Positions 1-9,009 of a stretch of 64,000 nucleotides of DNA are shown here, piece by piece (position 1 is the first letter of the stretch; every line of letters starts with the position of its first letter). The notes under the pieces were generated by a model. It was not told the DNA's origin. It was given only the letters and a program-made list of their open reading frames with translations, and searched no databases. The DNA comes from Candidatus Liberimonas magnetica (lineage in GTDB: Bacteria; Elusimicrobiota; Endomicrobiia; Endomicrobiales; JAFGIL01). Both the position numbers and the translations under genes were made by a program. Location of the stretch: contig JAJAPY010000011.1 of the NCBI GenBank assembly GCA_020523885.1, positions 1 to 64,000 on the forward strand, given 5' to 3'.

Positions 1-35
1 CGTTAGCCGCCCTTAAAGCAGCCGGATAAACCCTA

Positions 36-59
36 GTCCACCTACGCGGTGGAACCTGG
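36..59 (-). repeat. Short palindromic repeat, copy 1 of 3
   Basis: A small hairpin, CCACC(TACGC)GGTGG, with flanks that match (in reverse orientation) the elements at 13263-13293 and 16824-16853. The shared core on the other strand is GTTCCACCGCGTAGGTGGA. All three copies sit in intergenic DNA. The rest of bases 1-70 shows no gene. It resembles a REP-type element; no transposase is nearby. Confidence 0.6.
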
Positions 60-70
60 TACTAAAATAA

Positions 71-112
71 AAAACAACCCCAAATCGTTTTCTTCAATTT
101 GGGGTTGTTTTT
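71..112 (-). terminator. Intrinsic terminator after bactofilin
   Basis: A perfect 13-bp stem (73-85 with 97-109) is flanked by A-runs and T-runs on both sides, so it can terminate in both directions. It lies 25 bases past the bactofilin stop codon on the minus strand, the expected place for the end of that operon. Confidence 0.85.
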
Positions 113-137
113 TAATTACTGCAAGCTAAGAAACCTT

Positions 138-542
138 CTACCGCCTTCTTGTATTTGTATGTTCAATGTCTATATCTATTACTTTATCTTTTTCCGTAGC
201 CATTACGCAGTTGCCTTCAAAAATAGCGCCCTCGCCTATACTTAAACTGGCAGTATGCAGGTCGCCGTACACCTGGGCTTTGCTTAGTATCTCAAGGCTT
301 TGCATGGCAGTGATGTTCCCTGTTATTTTTCCTCCGACAATGACTATGCGGGCGTTTAAGTCTCCCTGGACCTGGCCTTTTTCGCCGACTATGACTCCGG
401 TAGCTTCAGCTACTCCGCCTTCAAGCTTCCCGTCAATCCTGACAGAATTTTTTGATTTGATCGTTCCCAGGAACGTGCTTTCAGGGCCGACAATGGTTTC
501 AAGCATACCGAATTCATTCTCTTTTTTCTTGAACATAGACAT
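138..542 (-). CDS. Bactofilin family cytoskeletal protein
   Basis: A protein of about 134 residues dominated by a right-handed beta-helix of the bactofilin (DUF583) type. The repeating pattern is seen in LEGGVAEATGVIVGEKGQ, GDLNARIVIVGGKITGNI and QVYGDLHTASLSIGEGAIF. Bactofilins polymerise without nucleotide at the inner membrane and commonly position peptidoglycan enzymes. I chose the start at 542 (MSMFKKK), because GGGAG lies seven bases upstream; an ORF from 566 has no such site. It is downstream of, and probably co-transcribed with, an M23 endopeptidase, a frequent pairing linked to cell-shape control. Confidence 0.88.
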   Translation of the reverse strand: MSMFKKKENEFGMLETIVGPESTFLGTIKSKNSVRIDGKLEGGVAEATGVIVGEKGQVQGDLNARIVIVGGKITGNITAMQSLEILSKAQVYGDLHTASLSIGEGAIFEGNCVMATEKDKVIDIDIEHTNTRRR

Positions 543-575
543 TGTTGTTCTCCCTTTCCCATACATGGGGACAAG

Positions 576-1547
576 CTATCTGTAATTTGACAAAGGCCCT
601 CTATTATTTGAGGCAACAGAGAAAAGGTCTTTTTTGAAATAAGTCATCGGGTCAACAGGGTGTTCGTTATATCTTATTTCGTAATGGGTATGGCTGCCTG
701 TGGAGCTGCCTGTGTCCCCCATCAGGGCTATAAGCTGGCCACGTTTTACTTTATCTCCTGTTTTTACAAGAAATTTGTTCAGATGGCCGTAAAGAGTTTT
801 ATATTTATACCCGTTATCGACTATTACCAGCCTTCCGTACCCTGGTTGCCACTCGGCAAGAATAACAGTGCCATAGGCAGTTGAATAAACCGGCGTGTTT
901 TTTACGTTAGCTATATCAACACCCGTGTGCCTGTCGTAGACTTGGTATATAGGATGTATCCTGTACCCGAACTTCGATGTGAAATTACCGACGCACGGCA
1001 TACAGTTTGGTATTGCCCTAAACAGCATACGTTCGTTTTCCACGTATCCGGTTATCTCGTTAAAACTTTGCATTTGTTTTTTTGTTTCTTCTATTAAAGC
1101 GTGTGTCTGCCTGTAGATATCCTGACTGGACATTTCATATATTTTACCGGACAAAAACCTGTTTAAGTCCCCTGTTTCTTCCGGCAGCGGTCCGCCGCGG
1201 CCTTCGGTTTCAATTATGGCTTTTTTAGATTTTAAATTCAGGAGAGACCTTATGTTTTCGTCATTTTCTCTTACATGTTCAAGCATTTCTCTTGATTTTC
1301 TTACTTCCTGAGCAAAGAACATAACCTTCAATTTCATCAGGTTATGTTCCGATTTTACCCTCCAGTAGTCAATATGGCGGCTTGCCAGGTAGCCGGCCCA
1401 GAGAGTTATACCTGTCCATAGAGATAACAAAAAAAGCACAAAAGACAACGTGAAAGTTATCCTCAACGGTTTTATGGTGTTATGAGGTATAAGCATCAGG
1501 GTAAGATGCCTTTTCAACTCTTTTTGGATGCTTTGAACGATTTTCAT
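576..1547 (-). CDS. Membrane-anchored M23 family metallopeptidase
   Basis: A 323-residue protein with a short cytoplasmic tail, one membrane segment at about residues 30-54, a helical coiled region to about 175, and a C-terminal lysostaphin-like M23 domain. The zinc-site residues are visible: H207 and D211 in RHTGVDIA, H255 in LYGHL, and the HxH pair H286/H288 in GSHTHYE. M23 enzymes cut peptide cross-links of peptidoglycan in the periplasm. The arrangement (membrane segment, coiled coil, M23) is the type often encoded next to bactofilins. A GAGGT site lies close upstream of the start. Confidence 0.9.
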   Translation of the reverse strand: MKIVQSIQKELKRHLTLMLIPHNTIKPLRITFTLSFVLFLLSLWTGITLWAGYLASRHIDYWRVKSEHNLMKLKVMFFAQEVRKSREMLEHVRENDENIRSLLNLKSKKAIIETEGRGGPLPEETGDLNRFLSGKIYEMSSQDIYRQTHALIEETKKQMQSFNEITGYVENERMLFRAIPNCMPCVGNFTSKFGYRIHPIYQVYDRHTGVDIANVKNTPVYSTAYGTVILAEWQPGYGRLVIVDNGYKYKTLYGHLNKFLVKTGDKVKRGQLIALMGDTGSSTGSHTHYEIRYNEHPVDPMTYFKKDLFSVASNNRGPLSNYR

Positions 1548-1585
1548 TCTACCTCTTTATATTAATAGGATATTAGTCCCAATAT

Positions 1586-1614
1586 TATATAACACAAAAA
1601 AAATAAAATGTCAA
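1586..1614 (-). promoter_or_regulatory. Sigma-70-type promoter for the M23-bactofilin operon
   Basis: On the minus strand TTGACA (1614-1609) is followed after 17 bases by TATATA (1591-1586), about 40 bases before the M23 start codon. Confidence 0.65.
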
Positions 1615-1698
1615 GAATATATTTCATATATAATTTTAAATAAGTTTTTATTAAACATCCGCACGCTTCAGGCTATAGGATGTCTAAGATGAACATAA

Positions 1699-1728
1699 TT
1701 GACTTGAACTGGTAAAAATATGTAAAAT
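1699..1728 (+). promoter_or_regulatory. Candidate promoter for the sulfatase gene
   Basis: TTGACT, an 18-base spacer and TAAAAT. The repeat hairpin at 1731-1817 would then lie in the 5' leader of the transcript. Confidence 0.45.
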
Positions 1729-1730
1729 CA

Positions 1731-1817
1731 AAGGGCTTACAGCCCTTGGTTACACAGATTATAAGCAAAACCGATAGTATAATCACTGTAATCTGTGTAT
1801 AGAATCTGTGTAATCAA
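1731..1817 (+). repeat. Intergenic hairpin repeat (GATTAC-word family), copy 1
   Basis: Two nested inverted repeats. AAGGGCT/AGCCCTT is at 1731-1747, and TACACAGATTA (1751-1761) is matched exactly by its reverse complement at 1789-1799; the word AATCTGTGTA then recurs at 1803-1813. The stretch AGCCCTTGGTTACACAGATTA resembles that at 19816 (AGCCCTTGATTACGGTGATTA), so the two elements are related. It ends about 20 bases before the sulfatase start. Confidence 0.6.
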
Positions 1818-1836
1818 TAATTCCCGAAGGGATTAT

Positions 1837-3885
1837 ATGAAAAAACTTGATTTTGAATTAATTGTTCAAGCAATAAAGAAACTTATAGTTTTAAACGGCA
1901 TTTTCTTGCTTTTAATGTCATTGTATAGGCTGTTTTTCTTTGTTTATTTCGCTAATTTCAATGAATTAAAAGGGCAATATTGGTATGTTTTTAAAGCATT
2001 TTTCTTAGGGTTCCGCTATGACCTTGCTATAATAGCTTATATAAATGCATTGGTAAGCCTGAGCATTTTAATAATTTTGTTTGCAAGGAACCTGCGGCTG
2101 TTTGATATATGGAAAAAAGTACTTAAAATTTACTACACTTTAGCATATTCACTTCTATTTTTGATCATAATTACAGATTTTGGATTCTATTTATATTTCA
2201 AAAACCATATCAATATCCTTATATTCGGTATATTTGAAGATGACACAAAAGCTCTTTTTTCAACTATTTACCAGAGCTATCCTATTATAAAGGCGGTTGT
2301 TGGGTTTCTGGTATTCATTATTTTAGTAAATTTTATAATAAGGTATTTTGTTGGTTCCATCAAAGACGAAATCGAAGGATTAAAACCATATAGCACTGGT
2401 ATAAAAGTTATTTTTGTTTTCTGTTTATTAGCAGGTAATTTTATCGCAGCAAGAGGCTCTTTCGGCTTGTTCCCTTTAGGCGTTATGGATGCCGCTCTTT
2501 CGCCGAACGAGTTTATCAATAAGTTATCGTTGACAGGGGTTCACACTTTGCAGGAAGCCCTGGAGTTTAGAGCTAAAGAAGGAAAGGAGTACGATCTAAT
2601 AAAAGAGATGGGGTACCAGGACAACGTAGAACAGGTCGTTCTTGATTTCCTGGATGCGGGCTATGGAGACATTGGCAAACAAGAACTTCAATTGTACCTT
2701 GTAAAAAAGACACGCAAAAATGATGCGGCGCAGAAAATAAAACCGAACGTCATTGTAATCATGTGTGAGGGTTTTGGCACGGACCTGGCGAGGTATAATT
2801 CAAAAAGTTTTAATGTTTTAGGCCAGCTAAAAGGCCATTTTGAAAAAGACTACTTGTTCACAAATTTTCTTTCAGGAGATATAGGTACTATCGGAAGCAT
2901 AGAAGCCGTTATCTATAATGTGCCCAAAAGGCCCCAGTCAAAAGCTATAAGCCAATCTAAATATGCTTACAAGGAGCATTCTTCCGGGGCAGCTGTTCCC
3001 TACAAGAAAGCCGGGTATGATACTCTTTTTCTGTACGGAGGGAACGCGAACTGGAGAAATATGCAGTCCATCGTGCCTAACATAGGTTTTGACGCGATAG
3101 AGGGTGAAGGCGCTATGGACCCCTCCTATCCTAAAAACCAGTGGGGAGTTTATGACGAGTTTCTGTTTGACCACATCTACAAAAAACTTCAGCAAAACAG
3201 CGCAAGGCCGAAGTTTATCTTTGCGATGACCACGAGCAACCATCCGCCGTATTCGCTCCCGCCGGGTTATAAATTGTTGCCGCTTGACATACCCGGAGCG
3301 CTTCAAAAAAGGATTACAGGGAACAAGAACCTTGCGATGCAGAGGTTCCAGACTTACCAGTATACGAACCAAAAACTCGGAGAGTTCATATCAAGGGTCA
3401 AAAATTCGGAATTAGGCAAAAACACCATCATAGCTGTTACAGGAGACCATAACTTCTGGGATGTTGTGGATTACTCCACGGAGGATTCGCTTAACCACTT
3501 CGGTGTGCCTTTTTATCTCTATATCCCGGACAGCTTAAAACCAAACAGTGTTGATTTAAATACGGTAGGCTCCCATGTTGATATAATGCCGACACTCTAT
3601 AACTTATCCTTGTCCGACGCTCAATATTTATCAATAGGAAACGATATGTTAGATGCACGGGTAAAACATATAGGTTTTAACGTTGCAAACCTGGTTATAG
3701 CCAAAGAAGCGGCTCTTATTTATACGCCTGCAAACGATACAGCGAGTTATTATAGTTGGAAAAGTGATGACAAAAGAACCCTTAAGGAATCAAAAAAATT
3801 CTATATTCATGAAACGATCCTGAAACATTATAAGGCAGCTCTGGCACTTTCAGATTACCTTATTAAACACCCGTTTAAGTTTTAA
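1837..3885 (+). CDS. LTA synthase-like membrane sulfatase / phosphoglycerol transferase
   Basis: A 682-residue protein with several N-terminal membrane segments (to about residue 215) and a C-terminal alkaline-phosphatase-fold sulfatase domain. Residues that fit the LtaS/MdoB group are E311 in the MCEGFG stretch, T351 in GDIGTIGSIEA as the likely nucleophile, and D537/H538 in TGDHNFW as metal ligands. Members move glycerol-phosphate or phosphoethanolamine onto polymers or glycans outside the inner membrane; in a diderm, decoration of periplasmic glycans or lipids is more likely than teichoic acid synthesis. The start at 1837 has GAAGG upstream; a longer reading from 1795 would translate the repeat. 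The substrate is not predictable. Confidence 0.82.
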   Translation: MKKLDFELIVQAIKKLIVLNGIFLLLMSLYRLFFFVYFANFNELKGQYWYVFKAFFLGFRYDLAIIAYINALVSLSILIILFARNLRLFDIWKKVLKIYYTLAYSLLFLIIITDFGFYLYFKNHINILIFGIFEDDTKALFSTIYQSYPIIKAVVGFLVFIILVNFIIRYFVGSIKDEIEGLKPYSTGIKVIFVFCLLAGNFIAARGSFGLFPLGVMDAALSPNEFINKLSLTGVHTLQEALEFRAKEGKEYDLIKEMGYQDNVEQVVLDFLDAGYGDIGKQELQLYLVKKTRKNDAAQKIKPNVIVIMCEGFGTDLARYNSKSFNVLGQLKGHFEKDYLFTNFLSGDIGTIGSIEAVIYNVPKRPQSKAISQSKYAYKEHSSGAAVPYKKAGYDTLFLYGGNANWRNMQSIVPNIGFDAIEGEGAMDPSYPKNQWGVYDEFLFDHIYKKLQQNSARPKFIFAMTTSNHPPYSLPPGYKLLPLDIPGALQKRITGNKNLAMQRFQTYQYTNQKLGEFISRVKNSELGKNTIIAVTGDHNFWDVVDYSTEDSLNHFGVPFYLYIPDSLKPNSVDLNTVGSHVDIMPTLYNLSLSDAQYLSIGNDMLDARVKHIGFNVANLVIAKEAALIYTPANDTASYYSWKSDDKRTLKESKKFYIHETILKHYKAALALSDYLIKHPFKF

Positions 3886-3916
3886 ACCGTAATCCTTCCA
3901 TGAAGCAGTTTTCAAA

Positions 3917-3945
3917 TTGACAAGAACTGCGGAAATTGGTATCAT
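3917..3945 (+). promoter_or_regulatory. Sigma-70-type promoter for the lysA operon
   Basis: A consensus TTGACA, 17-base spacer and TATCAT, 45 bases before lysA. It is the only strong promoter I see for the co-directional run that follows to about 17250. Confidence 0.7.
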
Positions 3946-3989
3946 AAAAACACTTTAAAATTAAACAGAAATGAAGGAAACATAGGATA

Positions 3990-5240
3990 ATGAAAGAAAG
4001 TTTACATTACAGAAAAAACAATCTTTATTTTGAGAATGCCTCGCTTGAAAAATTAGCAGATAAATTCGGGACGCCTCTTTACGTTTATTCTAAATCAAAA
4101 TTGATTGAAAATTATAGGTCTTTTGATTCAGCTTTCAAGAAAGTCCCGCATCTTGTTTGCTATGCGATGAAGGCAAATTCTAATTCAACGGTACTAAAAA
4201 CCCTTGCAGGTTTGGGTTCCGGAGTTGATGTTACATCCGGAGGAGAACTATACAGGTCTCTAAAAGCCGGATTTTCTCCGGAAAGGACGGTTTATGCAGG
4301 TATAGGTAAGACCGCAGTGGAAATAGAGTATGCTTTAAAGCATAATATCCTGATGTTCAATGTCGAATCAATAGAAGAGCTTGAATTAATCGGCCGGTTG
4401 GCTAAGAGGCACAATAAAAAAGCCTCTATTGCGCTCAGGGTCAACCCTCACGTTGATGCGCATACCCATAAATACATAACGACAGGAAAAAGCGGTTCAA
4501 AGTTCGGGATACCCTATCCTGAAGCTCTTGTGGTTTACAAACTCGCGTCTAAGATAAAAAGTATTGATGCAGCGGGCTTGCATTGCCATATAGGTTCGCA
4601 GATAACCGAAGTCAAACCGTTCCATTTAACGTCTTTAAGGATGGCAAAAATAGTTAATGAGCTTTTTAAAGCCGGAATAAAATTAAGATACATAGATTTT
4701 GGCGGCGGCCTGGGTATCCAATACAGGCACGAAAATGTTTCCAGTCCCACAAACCTTGCAGACGCAGTACTTGTGCCTTTTAAAGGTTTTAAAGGGACAT
4801 TCGTTTTTGAGCCCGGCAGGTATATCGTAGGAAATACCGGCATTCTTTTAGTAAAAGTTACATACAGAAAAAAAGCAGACGGCAAGAATTTCCTGATAGT
4901 TGACGGCGGGATGAACGACCTCATAAGGCCGACGCTTTATGAAGCCTATCATGATATAATACCGGTAAAAAACCCGGCAGGGCCGAAACTAACTTCTGAT
5001 GTAGTAGGGCCAATATGCGAGACCGGAGATTTCTTAGGACAATCCAGGCTTCTTCCCTGGCTTGCACAAGGGGAATACCTTGCTGTAAAGTGTGCAGGCG
5101 CTTATTCAATGGCTATGTCGTCCCAGTATAATTCAAGGCCGAGGGCAGCTGAAATAATGATAAATGGCTCAAAATATAAAATGGTACGTGAACGCGAAAA
5201 ATACGAAGACTTGGTAAGAAAAGAAAGGATTAACGGGTAG
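3990..5240 (+). CDS. lysA: Diaminopimelate decarboxylase
   Basis: A 416-residue PLP enzyme of fold type III that decarboxylates meso-diaminopimelate to L-lysine, the last step of the pathway. K61 in VCYAMKANSN is the PLP lysine. Other family signatures are HCHIGSQI, the glycine-rich FGGGLGI, EPGRYIVGN, ICETGDF and the C-terminal GAYSMAMSSQYN. Length is normal for LysA. It is the first gene of a lysine/DAP cluster with dapF, dapA, dapB and dapL following on the same strand, with GGA-type ribosome sites just before the start. Confidence 0.96.
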   Translation: MKESLHYRKNNLYFENASLEKLADKFGTPLYVYSKSKLIENYRSFDSAFKKVPHLVCYAMKANSNSTVLKTLAGLGSGVDVTSGGELYRSLKAGFSPERTVYAGIGKTAVEIEYALKHNILMFNVESIEELELIGRLAKRHNKKASIALRVNPHVDAHTHKYITTGKSGSKFGIPYPEALVVYKLASKIKSIDAAGLHCHIGSQITEVKPFHLTSLRMAKIVNELFKAGIKLRYIDFGGGLGIQYRHENVSSPTNLADAVLVPFKGFKGTFVFEPGRYIVGNTGILLVKVTYRKKADGKNFLIVDGGMNDLIRPTLYEAYHDIIPVKNPAGPKLTSDVVGPICETGDFLGQSRLLPWLAQGEYLAVKCAGAYSMAMSSQYNSRPRAAEIMINGSKYKMVREREKYEDLVRKERING

Positions 5241-5249
5241 CGTACAATT

Positions 5250-5358
5250 ATAGCGTACAGCGGATAGCGTAGAGCGTATAGGAAAGTCAAAGATTTTAAC
5301 TATCCGCTAAACGCTCTACGCTAAACGCTAAAAATAATACTATCCGTTTTACGCTGAA
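5250..5358 (+). repeat. Heptad hairpin, TAGCGNN family (lysA/dapF spacer)
   Basis: Arms at 5251-5280 and 5301-5330 are imperfect reverse complements, each built from 7-base words around TAGCG/CGCTA, with a 20-base loop. A further partial word run follows to 5355. The element fills nearly the whole spacer up to the dapF start codon. Read in reverse, about 48 bases of arm, loop and arm match the element at 25398-25476. Confidence 0.85.
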
Positions 5359-5359
5359 C

Positions 5360-6187
5360 ATGAATAAGAAAATTGACTTTTATAAAATCTCTGCAGCAGG
5401 TAATGATTTCATAATGATCGATAACAGAAAAAAGGTTTTGTCCGGAGACCTATCTTCTTTAGCAAAGCGTTTATGCCAGAGAAAGCTCTCGATCGGGGCT
5501 GACGGGCTTATCCTGATAGAAAAAAGCAAAAAAGCAGATTTTAAAATGTGTTATTATAATTCCGATGGCTCTCATGCGGCGATGTGCGGGAACGGCGGCC
5601 GTTCCATAGCCCGTTTTGCGAACCTGCTCGGCATAACCTCAAAAAAAATGGCATTTGAAACGGATGCGGGGCTCGTAAATGCCGAGATCTTAAAAAACAA
5701 TATAAGGCTTGAACTGTACGAACCGAAAGATGTCCGGCTTGATTTCCCTTTAAAGGTAGGCGAAAAAGAGTTTGATGTTTCATTTATAGATACAGGAGTC
5801 CCCCACACCGTAGTTGCAGTAAGTAATATAGATAAAATAGACGTATGCGGTCTGGGGCAGATGATAAGGTATCATAAGGAATTTTCGCCTGCAGGCACGA
5901 ACGTGGATTTTATCCAGAAGAAAAACGAGAACACCATATATGTAAGGACTTATGAACGCGGGGTTGAAGACGAAACGCTCGCCTGCGGTACAGGAGTAGT
6001 GGCAAGTGCGATAATCGCCAGTATGAAAAAACTCGTAAAAGAACCGGTTCACTGCATTACGCGGGGCGGAGATACGTTATATGTTTCGTTCACGCTGAAT
6101 ACCGAAGACGATTTTATTTCTCCGGTCTCGAATGTCCATCTTGAAGGCCCGGCGGAAGTTACGTTTACGGGGAGTGTAAATATCTGA
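5360..6187 (+). CDS. dapF: Diaminopimelate epimerase
   Basis: A 275-residue enzyme that converts LL- to meso-diaminopimelate with two catalytic cysteines. Both are present: C76 in AAMCGNGGRS and C209 in LACGTG. The DapF hallmarks SAAGNDFIMID near the N terminus and the two mirrored domains are intact, and length is normal. It is required here because DapL makes the LL form while LysA uses the meso form. The start codon directly abuts the TAGCG-word repeat, so no clear purine-rich ribosome site is left; translation may depend on the repeat sequence itself. Confidence 0.96.
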   Translation: MNKKIDFYKISAAGNDFIMIDNRKKVLSGDLSSLAKRLCQRKLSIGADGLILIEKSKKADFKMCYYNSDGSHAAMCGNGGRSIARFANLLGITSKKMAFETDAGLVNAEILKNNIRLELYEPKDVRLDFPLKVGEKEFDVSFIDTGVPHTVVAVSNIDKIDVCGLGQMIRYHKEFSPAGTNVDFIQKKNENTIYVRTYERGVEDETLACGTGVVASAIIASMKKLVKEPVHCITRGGDTLYVSFTLNTEDDFISPVSNVHLEGPAEVTFTGSVNI

Positions 6188-6280
6188 TTGCAAATTGCAA
6201 ATCGAGAAATTGCAAATTGTAAATTTAATGAATGACATTGAAAATTTGAAATTTGCATTTTGCACTTTGCAATTTTCAAT
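6187..6280 (+). repeat. Heptad hairpin, TTGCAAA family (dapF/dapA spacer)
   Basis: The left arm (6187-6226) repeats TTGCAAA-like words and the right arm (6242-6277) their complement TTTGCAN, with a short AT-rich loop. A related element is at 47318-47422 before gltD. It begins at the dapF stop codon and ends 18 bases before dapA. Confidence 0.8.
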
Positions 6281-6297
6281 TAATTTGTGGAGGAAAA

Positions 6298-7173
6298 ATG
6301 TTCCAAGGATCGTATGTCGCGATAGTCACGCCTTTTAAAGATAATAAGGTAGACGTAGAAAAATTAAAAGAACTTGTGGAATTTCATATTAAGAACGGGA
6401 CATCCGGGATAGTGCCGTGCGGCACTACTGGCGAATCGTCTACTCTTTCATACGAAGAGCATGATTTTGTCATAGAGACGGTCGTAAAAGCCGTCAAGAA
6501 AAGGGTAAAAGTCCTGGCAGGTACGGGGTCAAACAGTACCGATGAAGCTATAATGCTTTCCCGTCACGCTGAAAAAGTCGGCTGCGACGGTGTACTCTTG
6601 GTATCCCCGTATTATAATAAGCCTACGCAAAAAGGGCTTTACCTTCATTTTAAGGAAATAGCCAGTGCCATAAAGATACCGATAATGCTTTATAATATAC
6701 AGAGCCGTACAGCCGTAAACATAGAAATACAAACTACTGCAAAGCTTGCAAGAGAGTGCAAGAATATAGTGGCTGTAAAAGAAGCGTCCGGGTCTTTGGA
6801 ACAGATGGAGCAGACCATAGCTTCCTGCCCGGACATTGAACTTCTTTCGGGTGACGATGCCTTGACCCTTCCGGTCTTATCTATCGGTGGTGCCGGGGTG
6901 GTCTCTGTTGTTGCGAACATAGTCCCGAAAGATGTTTCAGATATGGTCTCCCTTTATCTAAAGGGAGAAATTAAAAAAGCCAAAGAGTTGAATTATAAGC
7001 TTTTACCTCTTATAAAAGCGATGTTTATCGAAACAAACCCGATACCGGTAAAAACTGCAATGGGTATGCTTGGGATGTGCCAGCCGGAACTTCGGCTTCC
7101 TATGTGCGAGATGGAAGATGCAAATAAGAAAAAACTTGAAAAAGCATTAAAAGATTACGGATTAATAAAATAG
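6298..7173 (+). CDS. dapA: 4-hydroxy-tetrahydrodipicolinate synthase
   Basis: A 291-residue TIM-barrel lyase that condenses pyruvate with aspartate semialdehyde. The Schiff-base lysine is K161 (IVAVKEASG) and the catalytic tyrosine Y132 (MLYNIQSRT); the CGTTGES motif at about 41-47 is intact. The start at 6298 has GGAGG seven bases upstream; the in-frame ATG at 6253 would read through the right arm of the repeat and is rejected. First committed step of the lysine/DAP route, next to dapF and dapB. Confidence 0.96.
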   Translation: MFQGSYVAIVTPFKDNKVDVEKLKELVEFHIKNGTSGIVPCGTTGESSTLSYEEHDFVIETVVKAVKKRVKVLAGTGSNSTDEAIMLSRHAEKVGCDGVLLVSPYYNKPTQKGLYLHFKEIASAIKIPIMLYNIQSRTAVNIEIQTTAKLARECKNIVAVKEASGSLEQMEQTIASCPDIELLSGDDALTLPVLSIGGAGVVSVVANIVPKDVSDMVSLYLKGEIKKAKELNYKLLPLIKAMFIETNPIPVKTAMGMLGMCQPELRLPMCEMEDANKKKLEKALKDYGLIK

Positions 7174-7187
7174 GAACAGAAAACATA

Positions 7188-7268
7188 GGGTCAAAGGGGC
7201 AAGGGTCAAGTAGCAAGGAAGAAATAAAGGATTTTCCTAAACCCTTGACCCTGACTACTTGATCCTGA
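7188..7268 (+). repeat. Heptad hairpin, GGTCAAG family (dapA/dapB spacer)
   Basis: Left arm 7188-7220 and right arm 7235-7268 are runs of the word GGTCAAG/CTTGACC with TAGCAAG variants. The same word family recurs before pyrG (57917-57982). It ends about 16 bases before dapB. Confidence 0.82.
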
Positions 7269-7284
7269 TTTTTAGGGGTTTATT

Positions 7285-8061
7285 ATGGATAAAATTAAAA
7301 TAATAGTTTGTGGTGCGGCAGGCAGGATGGGACAAAGAATAATCAGCCTTGCTAAAGACTCCAAAGAATTAGAGATAGCCGGTGCTGTTGAGACAAAAGG
7401 ACATCCGATGATCGGCAAGGATGAGCCAAAGATAACATCTGACCTTGCAAGTATTATAAAATCCTGCGATGTTGTTATGGATTTTACCGCGCCGATAAGC
7501 GCCTTGATCAATCTTGAGACTGCCTTAGAAAACAAAAAGGCCATTGTTATAGGCACGACCGGCTTTAATGATGCCCAGGTAAAAAAGATCAAGGATACAG
7601 GTTCTGAGATACCTGTCTTGCTGTCTCCGAACATGTCAATAGGGGTAAACCTTTTATTTAAACTTGCCGGCGATGCAGCTAAGGTGGTCCCTGATTACGA
7701 CGTAGAGATAGTAGAGCTTCACCATAACAAGAAAAAGGATGCTCCTTCCGGGACAGCGGTAAAATTGTTTGAAATAATCTGCAATGTTCTGGGAAAGAAA
7801 CCGAAGGATGCCGGTATATACGGCAGGCATGGTATTGTGGGTGAAAGAACGAAGGAAGAAATAGGCATCCACTCGATAAGAGCAGGGGACATTGTAGGAG
7901 AACACACTGTCTATTTTGCCGGCCCGGGAGAAAGGATCGAACTGGTGCACAGGGCCCTGTCAAGAGATACACTCGCAAATGGCGCCCTTCTTGCGGCAAA
8001 ATGGATATATGGAAAGAAACCGGGAATGTATAATATGCAGGACGTGTTGAACATAAGATAA
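7285..8061 (+). CDS. dapB: 4-hydroxy-tetrahydrodipicolinate reductase
   Basis: A 258-residue NAD(P)H-dependent reductase producing tetrahydrodipicolinate, the substrate of DapL. The N-terminal nucleotide-binding GAAGRMGQRI is at residues 10-19. The catalytic stretch VELHHNKKKDAPSGTA, with the histidine pair at 146-147 and the SGT substrate loop, is intact. Length is normal. It lies between dapA and a FAH-family gene, all co-directional. Confidence 0.96.
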   Translation: MDKIKIIVCGAAGRMGQRIISLAKDSKELEIAGAVETKGHPMIGKDEPKITSDLASIIKSCDVVMDFTAPISALINLETALENKKAIVIGTTGFNDAQVKKIKDTGSEIPVLLSPNMSIGVNLLFKLAGDAAKVVPDYDVEIVELHHNKKKDAPSGTAVKLFEIICNVLGKKPKDAGIYGRHGIVGERTKEEIGIHSIRAGDIVGEHTVYFAGPGERIELVHRALSRDTLANGALLAAKWIYGKKPGMYNMQDVLNIR

Positions 8062-8063
8062 AT

Positions 8064-8138
8064 CACAGACATCAGACTACAGACCAGAGACTAAAGACCT
8101 AAATTCTTAGTCTGTTGTCTGAAGTCTGTAGTCTGATT
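8064..8138 (+). repeat. Heptad hairpin, GTCTGNA family (dapB/FAH spacer)
   Basis: Left arm 8064-8099 reads as CAGACTA-type 7-base words and right arm 8107-8138 as GTCTGTA-type words; the loop is only about 8 bases. The right arm runs straight into the GGAGG of the next gene. This is the most common word family in the window. Confidence 0.85.
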
Positions 8139-8149
8139 CTGGAGGTCCT

Positions 8150-8902
8150 ATGATCTATTTAAGGTTTTTGCATGACGGCCACATAAAACACGGTGTTCTG
8201 CTTGGTAAAACCGTCCATGAAATTACTCCGAATTATTTCGTAAAATACAAAAAAACAGGGAAGAAATACCCGTTAAAGAAAATCAAACTCCTTGCGCCCG
8301 TGCAGCCCGGAAAAATAATCGCTCTGGGGCTTAATTACCTTGAGCATGCTCAGGAGCTTAAAATGTCCATACCTTTCGAACCCCTGATGTTCCTGAAAGC
8401 TCCTACGTCCGTTGTAGGGCCTTGCGACGATATATCCTATCCTGAAAGTTCGATAAAGGTCGACTATGAGGCAGAGCTTGCGATAGTAATTAAGAAGAAA
8501 GCAAAGAATGTCCCTGAAAAGAAAGTCAAAGACTATATCCTGGGGTATACGTGTTTTAACGACGTAACAGCCCGCGACCTGCAGAAGAAAGACGGGCAGT
8601 GGACCAGGGCGAAATCGTTTGATACCTTTGCTCCTATCGGGCCGTGGATAGTGGACGATATTAACCCGGGTAAGCTAAAAATAGAGACCTATTTGAACGG
8701 CAAACGGTGCCAGAGGTCTAACACCAGTGACCTGATATTTAAAATAGAAGAGATAGTCCATTTTGTTTCAACAGTTATGACGCTTCTTCCCGGCGATGTC
8801 ATAGCAACAGGCACGCCGCCCGGTGTCGGGCCTATGAAAAGGAAAGACAAGGTCGAAGTGAGGATCGAAAAGATAGGGGCATTAAAAAATAGAGTTGTAT
8901 GA
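8150..8902 (+). CDS. Fumarylacetoacetate hydrolase family protein
   Basis: A 250-residue protein with an N-terminal cap and the FAH fold. Signatures are [12 protein letters not shown], the metal-binding [25 protein letters not shown] and the C-terminal [13 protein letters not shown]. Relatives act on beta-keto or enol acids (for example oxaloacetate tautomerase/decarboxylase activity of FAHD1-type proteins, or HpcE-like steps). Its place in a lysine operon could mean housekeeping of oxaloacetate or reactive enol forms, but this is inference. GGAGG lies seven bases before the start. Confidence 0.85.
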   Translation: MIYLRFLHDGHIKHGVLLGKTVHEITPNYFVKYKKTGKKYPLKKIKLLAPVQPGKIIALGLNYLEHAQELKMSIPFEPLMFLKAPTSVVGPCDDISYPESSIKVDYEAELAIVIKKKAKNVPEKKVKDYILGYTCFNDVTARDLQKKDGQWTRAKSFDTFAPIGPWIVDDINPGKLKIETYLNGKRCQRSNTSDLIFKIEEIVHFVSTVMTLLPGDVIATGTPPGVGPMKRKDKVEVRIEKIGALKNRVV

Positions 8903-8904
8903 AA

Positions 8905-8997
8905 TAGCGTAGAGCGTTTAGCGGATAGCGTATAGAAAAACCAAAATTACAATTTCTTTTCACTTTACTATACGCTCTACGCTAAACGCTATCCGCT
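8905..8997 (+). repeat. Heptad hairpin, TAGCGNN family (FAH/membrane protein spacer)
   Basis: Left arm 8905-8935, right arm 8968-8997, loop about 32 bases. The 30-base right arm is identical to that of the element at 25447-25476, 16 kb away, while the loop differs. Confidence 0.87.
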
Positions 8998-9009
8998 GGA
9001 GTTTTTAAT

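Noticed and set aside
6253-6297. Longer N terminus for dapA reading through the TTGCAAA repeat
   Set aside because: GGAGG lies just before ATG 6298, and the extra residues are translated repeat words with no counterpart in DapA.
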